Assembly: GCA_000719695.1 (NCBI GenBank)
Contig: JOHN01000095.1
Coordinates: forward strand, 1-34,347
DNA length: 34,347 nt
Source: Streptomyces sp. NRRL F-6131
GTDB taxonomy: Bacteria > Actinomycetota > Actinomycetes > Streptomycetales > Streptomycetaceae
Direction of reading: 5' to 3'
A program made the translations under genes and the position numbers. Below, in pieces: positions 1-7,208 of the stretch (its first letter is position 1; every line of letters starts with the position of its first letter). The notes beneath the pieces were generated by a model. It had not been told where the DNA came from, ran no database searches, and saw only the letters and a list, made by a program, of their open reading frames with translations.

Positions 1-141
1 CCGGACCCCGACCGCCCAACCCCGCTGCTGCGCCGTGGCGGCGCACTGCGCAAGCTCGGCCGTCGGTTTCACGATCCCGGCCGAAACGGCGTAGAGCGCA
101 GTCGTGGGGGTGTCCTTGCGGGTGTTGCTCGTCATGATCAT
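1..141 (-). CDS. Partial hypothetical protein, running off the left edge
   Basis: This frame is open from an ATG at 141 to the window edge (47 codons), so only the N-terminus is present. The ATG was chosen because a GGAG motif (complement of 149-152) lies 7 bases upstream; a second in-frame ATG sits two codons later. The visible part has a hydrophilic start and then an Ala/Val-rich stretch containing TALYAVSAGIV and ELAQCAATAQQRGW. The tone is of an N-terminal alpha/beta domain, but I do not recognise the family. Confidence 0.45.
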   Translation of the reverse strand, partial: MIMTSNTRKDTPTTALYAVSAGIVKPTAELAQCAATAQQRGWAVGVR

Positions 142-589
142 GGTCGAACTCCGGAGGGGAACCACCCTCTGCAAGGGGTGTACGGATGCTGGGGGCCGGT
201 CGGCTTGGCCAAGCTCGCCCAACTCTCCGTCGTGGCTGGCGGGATGCTGAACGAGCTGCGCGCGACTCGCGGCCGGTGTCCAGAGACATGGCTAGCTGCC
301 CTTCCTCGGCGGAGCGAATCGAGTGGTCGGCGACCACCAGCAGTTGATTGGCGAGGCCGCAGACGGCGGCTACTCAGCGCCTGGCCGTAACGCAGGACGG
401 CGGGCCAGGAAAATCGTGGCGCCCTCAACGGCCATGCCGCTAGCGACACAGCCGTGACATAGAGCGACACATGTTGACATTGCTCTGACATCGCCTCGGA
501 GTTTGGCGATTGGCGCACCGCGGCGGGGCCTGTTCGGCGATCGTGGATCCGGAAGCACCCGGCTGCCCTACTCGCGTGACGGAGCTGTC
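142..589. other. Intergenic region with no recognisable gene
   Basis: About 450 bases separate the left-edge gene from the regulator. Only short unconvincing frames occur on either strand. The part nearest the regulator (about 430-500) is less GC-rich than its surroundings and holds three TGACAT repeats listed separately, so it is probably the regulator's promoter region. Confidence 0.5.
455..491. promoter_or_regulatory. Cluster of three TGACAT direct repeats, possible operator/promoter
   Basis: TGACAT occurs at 455-460, 475-480 and 486-491. The middle copy is part of TTGACA, a consensus-like -35, though no good -10 follows at 17 bases. AGAGC at 461-465 and GCTCT at 482-486 form an inverted pair around the middle copy. 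A role in controlling the gene that starts at 590 is inference. Confidence 0.3.
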
Positions 590-1966
590 ATGGCGCCAGT
601 TGACCAAACCCTGTTCCAAGCGCTCGTACGCAAGCGCGGCCTGATCGACTATCGCGTCTTCTATCGGCGGCTCCGGATCGCGGCGGCCGAGTTGGCCGCG
701 CTGGAGCGCGAGCCAGCCCTCGCGCGAGTGACCATCGGCGCCCGCCAGTTCGGTCGGTGGATGGACGAGAGCCAGTGCGGACTGCCCAGGCCGCTCACCG
801 GAAGGGTCCTGGAGCACATGTTCCAGAAGGAAGTTGCGATCCTGTTCGGCCCTGCCACCGCTGGGATCGCCGGGGCCATTGCTCGCGGTAACGGGGACTC
901 TGGCGCACAATGCCTAGAGCCGAGCACGGGCTCGGACGCCCAAACCCGGGACTTGCTGATGACTGCTGCTAACGAATCGGCGGCGTTCGCGACCTATGCA
1001 GAGCAGAGCAACGTGGGACCGCACACCCTGGACCAGCTCGACGCGGACATCCGCCGGATCGTGGCCACCTATCCGAACCGGCCGGTCGTCCCGCTGTTCG
1101 CGGAAGTGAGAGAGCTCCGGGACCGGGCCTTCGAGCTGCTCGAAGGCCGGCAGCCGCCCTCCTACACCCGCGACCTCTACCTCGCGGCGGGAGTATTGTG
1201 CGGAATCCTGGCGAACGCCAGTTTCGACCTCGGCAACTACCGGGCTGCGGAGACCCAGGCCCGTACGGCGTTCCTCTGCGGTGAACAGGCCGAACACAAC
1301 GGCTTGCGGTCCTGGATCCGCGGCACACAGGCACTCATCGCCTACTGGGACGATCGCGCCACCGACGCCATCCGCCTCGCCGAATCCGGGCAGGAGTTCG
1401 TTCCTGAGCAGGGAACCGCTCACATCCGCCTCGCGAGCATCGCCGCTCGTGCCTACGGACGCCTCGGCCGGCATGGCGAGGCGCTGGAAGCGCTCAGCAG
1501 GGCGGATCAGTACCGGGAGCAGAGCGGTGACACCGAGGACCTTCCCGGCGGGATGATGGCCTTCCCCCCGGCCAAGCAGATGTTCTACGCCAGTACCGCC
1601 CACCTGTGGCTCGGAGGCTCCACCCACGTCGAGCTGGCCGCCGGGCTGGCCGAGGAGTCCGTCGCCCTCTACGAACTGGACCCCGTCGAGCGCCGGCGAC
1701 TGGGCGAGCTGTCCCTTGCCCGCATGGATCTCGCGCTCGCCGAGCTCGGGGCGGGTGAGCTCGAAGGCGCCGCCGACCAGATCCAAGCCGTGCTCGGAGT
1801 CGCCGCCCGGCGGCCGACCGAATCCGTCAACCGACGACTCGACCAGTTCTCACGCAGACTCGCGGCACTGCCGGCAGCCCGCTCGCCACTCGGACTCGAC
1901 CTGCAGGACGGAATCATCCACCACCAGAGGAAGCAACTGGGACTCCCGGCAGGGGAAGGCCGATGA
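590..1966 (+). CDS. Transcriptional-regulator-like protein with TPR-type C-terminal half
   Basis: The 458-residue protein starts at the ATG preceded by GGAG and a 5-base spacer; the frame stays open upstream but lacks a comparable ribosome site. Residues 1 to about 90 are basic and helix-rich, in the position where streptomycete relatives carry a DNA-binding region, but no clean helix-turn-helix is visible. From about residue 150 to the end there are repeated helical hairpins with TPR-like A-x-x-A/Y-x-x-L-G patterns (LAAGVLCGILANASFDLGNY, ARAYGRLGRHGEALEAL). This layout is common in Streptomyces regulators whose TPR half senses a ligand or protein. It overlaps the next gene by 4 bases (ATGA), so the two are translated together and it may serve that oxidoreductase. 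Confidence 0.7.
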   Translation: MAPVDQTLFQALVRKRGLIDYRVFYRRLRIAAAELAALEREPALARVTIGARQFGRWMDESQCGLPRPLTGRVLEHMFQKEVAILFGPATAGIAGAIARGNGDSGAQCLEPSTGSDAQTRDLLMTAANESAAFATYAEQSNVGPHTLDQLDADIRRIVATYPNRPVVPLFAEVRELRDRAFELLEGRQPPSYTRDLYLAAGVLCGILANASFDLGNYRAAETQARTAFLCGEQAEHNGLRSWIRGTQALIAYWDDRATDAIRLAESGQEFVPEQGTAHIRLASIAARAYGRLGRHGEALEALSRADQYREQSGDTEDLPGGMMAFPPAKQMFYASTAHLWLGGSTHVELAAGLAEESVALYELDPVERRRLGELSLARMDLALAELGAGELEGAADQIQAVLGVAARRPTESVNRRLDQFSRRLAALPAARSPLGLDLQDGIIHHQRKQLGLPAGEGR

Positions 1967-2808
1967 GCAGCACCATCACCGTCCTGCACCCTGGACAAAT
2001 GGGTGCCGCCATCGCCTGCCAGGCCGCTCGGTCCGGGCACCGGGTGCTCTGGATCCCGGCAGGCCGCAGCGACCGCACCAGAGGCCGCGCGGCGACCGCT
2101 GGTCTCGTCGAGGCGGAGAGCCTGATCGCCGCTCTGGGGCAGAGCTCGGTCGTGCTGTCGATCTGCCCACCCGTGGCGGCCGAGGACGTCGCCCGACAGG
2201 TCTGCGAGACCGGCGTCTTCAGCGGGATCTTCGTGGATGCGAACGCCATCAGTCCTCAGCGGGCGGAGAGCCTCAGCCTCCAGTGCTCCGAGGCCGGCCT
2301 CCGGATGGTCGACGGAGCCATCATCGGCCCGCCGCCTTCCGGCTCCACCCGCGCCCGGCTCTACCTCTCCGGGGGCGCCGAGGCCGTGCTCCAGGTTGCG
2401 GGCCTGTTCGCCGACGGTCTCGTACAGCCCCGCCCCCTCGACCAGCCGGTCGGAGCAGCCTCGGCGTTGAAGATGGCGTTCGCCAGCTACCAGAAGGCGG
2501 CACGCACACTCGTCGGCGTGGCCCACGCCCTCGCGGACCGGTACGGAGTCGCGAGCGAACTCATCAACGAGGGCACCTCCATGGCGGGACCGCTGCTCGC
2601 AGATCGGGAGTACCTCACAACCGTGGCGCCGCGCGCCTGGCGTTGGGAGCCGGAACTTCGCGACGTGGCGGCCACCCTGGAAGGCGCGGGCTTGCCCACG
2701 GAACTCGCCCTGGCGACAGCCACGGTCCTGGGCAAGTGGGAAGCGTTCAAGGATGAGTCGAACCTGTCCGTTGAGAAGGTCCTCGCAGCCCTGCAGAACC
2801 CGGCCTGA
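1963..2808 (+). CDS. NAD(P)-binding oxidoreductase, 6-phosphogluconate/3-hydroxyisobutyrate dehydrogenase superfamily
   Basis: The 281-residue protein opens with a beta strand and the nucleotide-binding turn HPGQMGAAIA (residues about 9-18), the place of the G-x-G-x-M-G loop of beta-hydroxyacid dehydrogenases. The Rossmann half runs to about residue 170 and includes a VLSICPP strand end and a VDANAISP segment. The C-terminal half is all-helical (SALKMAFASYQKA onward), resembling the DUF1932-type domain of this superfamily, whose K-x-x-x-A helix carries the catalytic lysine in relatives. It starts inside the stop codon of the regulator gene (ATGA), with GGGGAAGG just upstream. The substrate cannot be told. 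Confidence 0.82.
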   Translation: MSSTITVLHPGQMGAAIACQAARSGHRVLWIPAGRSDRTRGRAATAGLVEAESLIAALGQSSVVLSICPPVAAEDVARQVCETGVFSGIFVDANAISPQRAESLSLQCSEAGLRMVDGAIIGPPPSGSTRARLYLSGGAEAVLQVAGLFADGLVQPRPLDQPVGAASALKMAFASYQKAARTLVGVAHALADRYGVASELINEGTSMAGPLLADREYLTTVAPRAWRWEPELRDVAATLEGAGLPTELALATATVLGKWEAFKDESNLSVEKVLAALQNPA

Positions 2809-2905
2809 GCTGCGCTGCATTGCCCGGAAGGCGAGCCCAAGCAGCTCTCCTCCGAGGACGCCGCTGGCATCCTCAACGAGAGTGCGCGCGGGACCGACGA
2901 CCTAA
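2809..2905 (+). pseudogene. Possible gene remnant cut by the ISAzo13-like element
   Basis: Between the oxidoreductase stop and the insertion sequence one frame reads as a plausible hydrophilic protein piece (KQLSSEDAAGILNESARG) with typical streptomycete codon use but no start codon. It stops making sense at the IS border. It may be what is left of a gene split or truncated by the insertion; no family can be named. Confidence 0.3.
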
Positions 2906-4626
2906 GGGCTTGCAGAGGAACAAGGTGTTGCTTCCCACTCTGCAGCTCGTTGGTCTGGTATGGGTGTATCGGAGGGGATGCGGTCTCAACTCGCCGCCAA
3001 GTTGGAGGTGTTGCTGCCACATCTGGACGAGCGGCAGCGCCGTCTGCTGATGGGCGCGGAGGCCCGCACGCTTGGGCACGGCGGAATCCGGGCTGTGGCC
3101 CAGGCGGCGGGCGTCAGCGAGGTGACCGTGTCGAAAGGTGTGGCCGAGCTCGAGTCGGGCCAGGATCCGCTGGGGCGGGTGCGCCGGGCCGGCGGGGGCC
3201 GCAGGCGGCTGGCCGATCTGAACCCCGGACTGCGACCGGCACTGTTGGCCCTGGTGGAGCCGGATGTCCGTGGTGATCCGATGTCTCCGCTGCGGTGGAC
3301 AACGAAGTCCACCCGCCACCTGGCCGCAGAACTCACCCGGCAGGGCCACCGGATCTCGGCCGACACGGTCGCCGACCTGCTGCGGGAGGAGGGCTTCAGC
3401 CTGCAGGCCAACGCCAAGACACTGGAAGGAAAGCAGCACCCCGACCGCGACGAGCAGTTCCGCTACCTCAACGAACAAGTCCGCGAGCACCGGGACACCG
3501 GCCAACCCGTGATCAGCGTCGACACCAAGAAGAAGGAACTCGTCGGCGAGTTCAAGAACAGCGGCCGCGAGTGGCAGCCCGCCCGGGAGCCCGTCAGGGT
3601 GAGCGTCCACGACTTCGCCGATCCCGCGCTGGGCAAGGCGATCCCGTACGGGATCTACGATCTCGCGGCGAACGCCGGCTGGGTGAACGTCGGCTGCGAC
3701 CACGACACCGCCGCCTTCGCCGTAACCTCGATCCGCCGATGGTGGCACGGCCTGGGCAAGACGACCTACCCGCGGGCGACGCGGCTGCTGATCACCGCGG
3801 ACGCCGGGGGCTCCAACGGCTACCGCACCCGGGCCTGGAAGATCGAACTGGCCATGCTGGCCGCCAAGACCGGCCTTGAGATCACCGTGTGCCACCTCCC
3901 GCCGAGCACCTCGAAGTGGAACAAGATCGAGCACCGGCTGTTCTCCCACATCACCATGAACTGGCGCGGCCGCCCGCTGACCAGCCACGAAGTCGTCGTG
4001 CAGACCATCGCCGCCACCACCAACCGCGGCGGACTGCGCGTCCACGCCGAACTCGACACCGGCACCTACCCCATCGGCATCCAGATCGGTGACGCCGACA
4101 TGGCCGCCCTGCCCTTGACCCGCCACACCTTCCACGGCGACTGGAACTACGTCCTGCACCCGGCACTGGTCGACACGTCCCCGGACGGCCACCCCACGCC
4201 GGCCGACGACCGCGAGCCGACCACGGCCTGGGACGAGGGCAGGCTGTCCGATCCCGCCCTGACCGGCATGCCCAGGCAGCAACTGGACGCACTGACCGCG
4301 GCCTTGGCCGCCCTGCACGAGGCACAGCCCGGCGCAGGTCTGGGCCGTCCGCCTCGGCTTCCCTTCGACGAACAGGTCCTGGCCACCGTGCTCCACCTGC
4401 GGCTCGGCCTACCCGCGGAGCCCCTCGCCGTACTGTTCGACAGCAGCAGAAGCGCGGTGCACCGCACCTTCCACAAGATCAGGCGGCTACTCGACCAGCA
4501 CGGGACCGCCATCTCACCCGCAGCATCCCCACCCTCAGCACTGGCCGCCCTCCACGCTCGCGTCGTCGCCCAAGGAAGCCACCCCAACTCGGAGATCAAA
4601 CCAGCGTGTTAATGATCGGCAAGCCC
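2906..4626 (+). mobile_element. ISAzo13-like insertion sequence, apparently intact
   Basis: The element is bounded by short inverted ends: GGGCTTGC at 2906-2913 and GCAAGCCC at 4619-4626. TAA flanks both sides (2903-2905 and 4627-4629), which reads as a 3-bp target duplication. The right TAA shares its last base with the neighbouring IS5-like element, so the duplication is not certain. The inside is filled by one uninterrupted transposase gene. Confidence 0.78.
2960..4612 (+). CDS. ISAzo13-family transposase
   Basis: The 550-residue DDE transposase starts at ATG 2960; an in-frame ATG at 2978 after GGAGGGG is the alternative start. The N-terminal 120 residues hold a helix-turn-helix (IRAVAQAAGVSEVTVSKGVAEL). 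The catalytic core has D188 (ISVDTKKKE), D281 (LLITADAGGSN) and E324 (SKWNKIEHRLFSHI), in the order and context of the family. The last 130 residues form an extra region with a second helical DNA-binding-like segment (RLGLPAEPLAVLFDSSRSAV). No frameshift is seen, so the protein should be functional. A relative with an internal deletion lies at 17733-19261. Confidence 0.9.
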   Translation: MGVSEGMRSQLAAKLEVLLPHLDERQRRLLMGAEARTLGHGGIRAVAQAAGVSEVTVSKGVAELESGQDPLGRVRRAGGGRRRLADLNPGLRPALLALVEPDVRGDPMSPLRWTTKSTRHLAAELTRQGHRISADTVADLLREEGFSLQANAKTLEGKQHPDRDEQFRYLNEQVREHRDTGQPVISVDTKKKELVGEFKNSGREWQPAREPVRVSVHDFADPALGKAIPYGIYDLAANAGWVNVGCDHDTAAFAVTSIRRWWHGLGKTTYPRATRLLITADAGGSNGYRTRAWKIELAMLAAKTGLEITVCHLPPSTSKWNKIEHRLFSHITMNWRGRPLTSHEVVVQTIAATTNRGGLRVHAELDTGTYPIGIQIGDADMAALPLTRHTFHGDWNYVLHPALVDTSPDGHPTPADDREPTTAWDEGRLSDPALTGMPRQQLDALTAALAALHEAQPGAGLGRPPRLPFDEQVLATVLHLRLGLPAEPLAVLFDSSRSAVHRTFHKIRRLLDQHGTAISPAASPPSALAALHARVVAQGSHPNSEIKPAC

Positions 4627-4682
4627 TAAGGGCTGTCCCGTAACCCCGAGGAGATGGCCACGGCCCTCTGGCCGCGAGGGTC

Positions 4683-5177
4683 TCAGGTTTGGCCTTGGCC
4701 GTCGGAGGCGCTGGACGACTCCAGCCACTGGTCCACCACGTCATCGGCTTCGTCCAGGGCCGTATTGCGTTTCCCGTTGGGCGCGTGGGCCGGTGACCGG
4801 TCAGCGCGTAGTGGCAGATGCGCGCAGTACCAGGCCCGCCGGGCGCCTGCTCGTTCCGCGGTCGTGCCTGTGCGGAGGTAGTCGAGCAATGCTGTCAGCA
4901 CCCTGCGGCGCCCAAAGGCGTAGAGCGCCGGCTCGACGAACCAGCGGCAATGGCTCGGGTCCGGGTCGTAGATCGCAGCAGCCATCAGTGGATCGAAGAA
5001 CTCCTCAGGCAGACTGGCGCGTTCCAGCAGCGGCCTTCGTGCGGCTCCGGCCAGGTGCCGCGCGCGCTGGTCTTCGGGCACGTCGGGCGCGACGCCAGGG
5101 TCCAGCAGGCGGGCCACCTCGGCTGCGCATGTAAGGAATGAACGTGTTGATGCCTCATGGCGGTCACCTTCGGTCAT
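4683..5177 (-). CDS. Passenger protein of the IS5-like element, HEAT-like helical protein of unknown function
   Basis: A 164-residue frame on the strand opposite the transposase lies wholly inside the IS. Its ATG (complement of 5175-5177) interleaves with the transposase ATG at 5176-5178, so the two genes diverge from a shared CATG. No strong ribosome site precedes it, so the exact start is uncertain. The protein looks real: an acidic helical N-terminal half, then WFVEPALYAFGRRRVLTALL, LDYLRTGTTAERAGARRAWY and a charged tail. The middle resembles small actinobacterial proteins with HEAT-type helical pairs. Such cargo genes are known in some IS; function here is unknown. Confidence 0.6.
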   Translation of the reverse strand: MTEGDRHEASTRSFLTCAAEVARLLDPGVAPDVPEDQRARHLAGAARRPLLERASLPEEFFDPLMAAAIYDPDPSHCRWFVEPALYAFGRRRVLTALLDYLRTGTTAERAGARRAWYCAHLPLRADRSPAHAPNGKRNTALDEADDVVDQWLESSSASDGQGQT

Positions 5178-6003
5178 GGCAGGATTCTCGACTACTGGCC
5201 ATACCGGGGGTGACCGCTTTGGGTGGGATGATCTTGATGTGGCTGGTGTGATCACGGCGTCGGAGCCTTCCTGGATAGCCCCGTTCAGTGGGCTGAGCCC
5301 GCGCGACTTCCGCAAGCTGATTACGATGCTGCGTCGCGAGGGCGCTGACACGGGCCGCCCCGGCCGGCCATGGAGCCTGCCCTTGGAAGACCGGGTCCTG
5401 CTGGTCGCGGCCTACTGGCGGACCAACCTGACACTGCGGCAGCTCGCGCCGTTGTTCGGGGTGTCCAAGTCGGCGGCCGACCGCATCATCGATCACATCG
5501 GCCCGCTGCTCGGGCTCAAGCCGCGGCAACGCTTCCGCAAGGGCACCGTGCTGATCGTCGACGGCACCCTGGTCCCCACCCGCGACCACGCGATCGCCGA
5601 GCAGTCCAAGAACTACCGGTACTCCACCAACCACCAGGTCGTCATCGACGCCCACACCCGCCTCGTCGTCGCCGTCGGCAAGCCCCTGCCCGGCAATCGG
5701 AACGACTGCAAGGCCTGGGAGGAGTCCGGCGCGAAGGCCGCGGTCGGCCGGACCACGACCATTGCCGACGGCGGCTACCCGGGCACCGGCCTGGTCATCC
5801 CGCACCGCCGGACCAAGGGCGGCGAGCTCTCCGAGTGGCAGGCCGAGCACAACCGCGACCACAAGCAGGTCCGCGCCCGTGTCGAGCACGTCTTCACCCG
5901 GATGAAGACCTGGAAGATCCTGCGCGACTGCCGCCTCAAGGGCGAGGGAGTGCACCACGCCATGCTCGGCATCGCCCGCCTGCACAACCTCCAGGCCGCG
6001 TGA
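5176..6003 (+). CDS. IS5-family transposase (DDE superfamily)
   Basis: The 275-residue protein has an N-terminal helix-turn-helix (TLRQLAPLFGVSKSAADRII, about residues 85-105) followed by an RNase-H-fold DDE core: D129 in LIVDGTLVPT, D198 in TIADGGYPG and E237 in VRARVEHVFTRMK. The R-x-x-V-E-H-x-F pattern is typical of the IS5/IS1182-like DDE_4 group. The frame is intact and the element's ends are perfect, so it is probably active or recently so. ATG 5176 is chosen because the frame needs nothing upstream. Confidence 0.9.
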   Translation: MAGFSTTGHTGGDRFGWDDLDVAGVITASEPSWIAPFSGLSPRDFRKLITMLRREGADTGRPGRPWSLPLEDRVLLVAAYWRTNLTLRQLAPLFGVSKSAADRIIDHIGPLLGLKPRQRFRKGTVLIVDGTLVPTRDHAIAEQSKNYRYSTNHQVVIDAHTRLVVAVGKPLPGNRNDCKAWEESGAKAAVGRTTTIADGGYPGTGLVIPHRRTKGGELSEWQAEHNRDHKQVRARVEHVFTRMKTWKILRDCRLKGEGVHHAMLGIARLHNLQAA

Positions 6004-6067
6004 GACGGGCGACCGTCGAGCCTCGACCCTCGCCCGGGACGCCCGAAGATCAATTACGGGACAGCCC

Positions 6068-6421
6068 TTAGGGCTTCATGGTGGCGTCGTCGGCCACGGT
6101 GAAGACGCTATACGGGCCGTCACCGCAGTCATCGACCTCTGCGGCCTCCTTGCCGTTGATGTAGATCTTCCCGTCCTTCCTCTCGACGTTGTTGATCACC
6201 TTCGGCGGGCCGTCGGGGGCCTCGCTGCTCGTCGAGAGCGAGGGCTTGCCATTGTCGCCCTTGCCGCCCGCGTCCGAGCCCTGGGTAGGTGCGGGGGTGA
6301 CGATGCACCTGACCTTGATCTTCTCCGGCTTGGGCGTGGAAGGGCTGCTGGCCTGGGCCGCTCCGGTCAGCGTGATGAGACCGCATGCCAGCACGGCCGC
6401 GGTGATGATCTGCTTCTTCAT
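6068..6421 (-). CDS. Small secreted protein of unknown function
   Basis: The 117-residue protein begins with a Sec signal peptide (MKKQ, then a hydrophobic core, cleavage probably after AAQA near residue 24). It is preceded by an excellent ribosome site, GGAGG, 4-5 bases before the ATG. The mature part is Pro/Ser/Gly-rich and hydrophilic, with two cysteines (CIVTP and DDCGDG), which could form a disulfide, and a DGKIYINGKEAAE hairpin-like stretch. It is divergent from the response regulator gene, with a long inverted repeat between them, so it may be a target or partner of that two-component system. The IS5-like element inserted exactly in its stop codon: the stop is still TAA, its last base coming from the IS end. 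Confidence 0.72.
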   Translation of the reverse strand: MKKQIITAAVLACGLITLTGAAQASSPSTPKPEKIKVRCIVTPAPTQGSDAGGKGDNGKPSLSTSSEAPDGPPKVINNVERKDGKIYINGKEAAEVDDCGDGPYSVFTVADDATMKP

Positions 6422-6453
6422 GTTTCCTCCGATCGGTGGGTTGTGACCGCAGC

Positions 6454-6528
6454 CTTGCAGGGCCTGCCTGAAGCGAAGATGAAGGCGGATGAATGATCTT
6501 CATGTTGGCTTTAGGCAGGCCCTGCAAG
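6454..6528. repeat. 21-bp inverted repeat in the divergent promoter region of the two-component system
   Basis: CTTGCAGGGCCTGCC at 6454-6468 continues to 6474, and its complement occupies 6508-6528, with one mismatch in 21 positions. A second nested pair, GAAGAT (6475-6480) and ATCTTC (6496-6501), lies inside. The whole block lies between the ATG of the secreted-protein gene and the preferred GTG of the response regulator gene. It can act as a paired operator or form a stem of about 21 bp in either transcript. Each arm contains the near-palindrome GCAGGSCCTGC. Confidence 0.8.
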
Positions 6529-6537
6529 CTGTGCGAC

Positions 6538-7206
6538 GTGCGCGTACTCGTGGTGGGAGACGAACTCCGGCTGGCCGAGCTGATCATGGACGGCCTGGCC
6601 AGGGAGGGTTTCGCGGTCGATCTCGCCCGGGACGGGGCGGAGGGCCTGTGGCTGGCCTCCGAGAATCCCTATGACGTGGTCGTCCTGGACGTGATGCTCC
6701 CCGGCGTGAACGGCTACGAGATCTGCGCGAAGCTCAGGGAGGCCGGGAATTGGACGCCGATCCTGATGCTCACCGCGAAGAACGGCGAGCATGACGAGGC
6801 CGAGGCCCTCGACACCGGGGCCGACGACTTCCTGTCCAAGCCGTTCTCGTTCGTCGTCCTGCTGGCCCGGCTGCGGGCGCTGGTCCGGCGGGGCGGCGCG
6901 GAGCGTCCCGCGGTGTTGTCGGTGGGGGAGCTGAAGGTCGACCCGGGCGGGATGAGATGCAGCCTCGGGGGCATGCAGATCGCGCTGACGCCCAAGGAGT
7001 TCGCGATCCTGCACTGCCTGGCCAGGCACCAGGGCGAGGTGGTCAGCCGCGCAGACCTGCTGGCCAGGGCGTGGGACTTCGCCTTCGACGGCGACTCCAA
7101 CGTGGTGGACGTCTACATCAGCGCGCTCCGCCGGAAGATCGACAAGCCGTTCGGACGGTCGTCGCTGGTGACCGTCCGAGGCGCCGGCTACCGGCTGGAG
7201 GCGTGA
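6538..7206 (+). CDS. OmpR/PhoB-family response regulator
   Basis: The protein is 222 residues from the GTG at 6538, chosen because it gives the canonical N-terminus MRVLVVGDE. The frame opens earlier, at ATG 6493, but that codon lies inside the inverted repeat. The receiver domain (1-115) has phospho-acceptor D51 (VVVLDVMLPG), switch threonine T79 and K101 (LSKPF). The acidic pair is reduced to D8-E9 with glycine at 7. The C-terminal winged helix (about 130-220) has LTPKEFAILHCLA and the recognition helix around NVVDVYISALRRKID. No clear Shine-Dalgarno precedes the GTG. The kinase gene follows directly. Confidence 0.88.
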   Translation: MRVLVVGDELRLAELIMDGLAREGFAVDLARDGAEGLWLASENPYDVVVLDVMLPGVNGYEICAKLREAGNWTPILMLTAKNGEHDEAEALDTGADDFLSKPFSFVVLLARLRALVRRGGAERPAVLSVGELKVDPGGMRCSLGGMQIALTPKEFAILHCLARHQGEVVSRADLLARAWDFAFDGDSNVVDVYISALRRKIDKPFGRSSLVTVRGAGYRLEA

Positions 7207-7208
7207 GC

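Larger units (their letters stand above)
4629..6068 (+). mobile_element. IS5-family-like insertion sequence (1.44 kb) with a passenger gene
   Basis: Perfect 15-bp inverted ends mark it: AGGGCTGTCCCGTAA at 4629-4643 and its complement at 6054-6068. TA flanks both sides (4627-4628, 6069-6070), the 2-bp duplication expected for the IS427-type branch of IS5. It abuts the right end of the ISAzo13-like element. Its other end supplies the final base of the stop codon of the small secreted-protein gene. It is longer than a one-gene IS because 0.5 kb is taken by a divergent passenger gene. Confidence 0.88.

Noticed and set aside
914..1786. Long antisense frames over the TPR-type regulator gene
   Set aside because: They are the usual shadow of high GC in third positions; composition and lack of ribosome sites do not support a gene.
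2873..4396. 507-codon antisense frame over the ISAzo13-like transposase
   Set aside because: It mirrors a clear transposase with DDE residues, and the antisense protein is low-complexity Gly/Val/Ala-rich.
6493..6537. ATG 6493 as start of the response regulator
   Set aside because: It lies inside the inverted repeat, and the extra 15 residues are not part of a receiver domain; GTG 6538 gives a canonical start.
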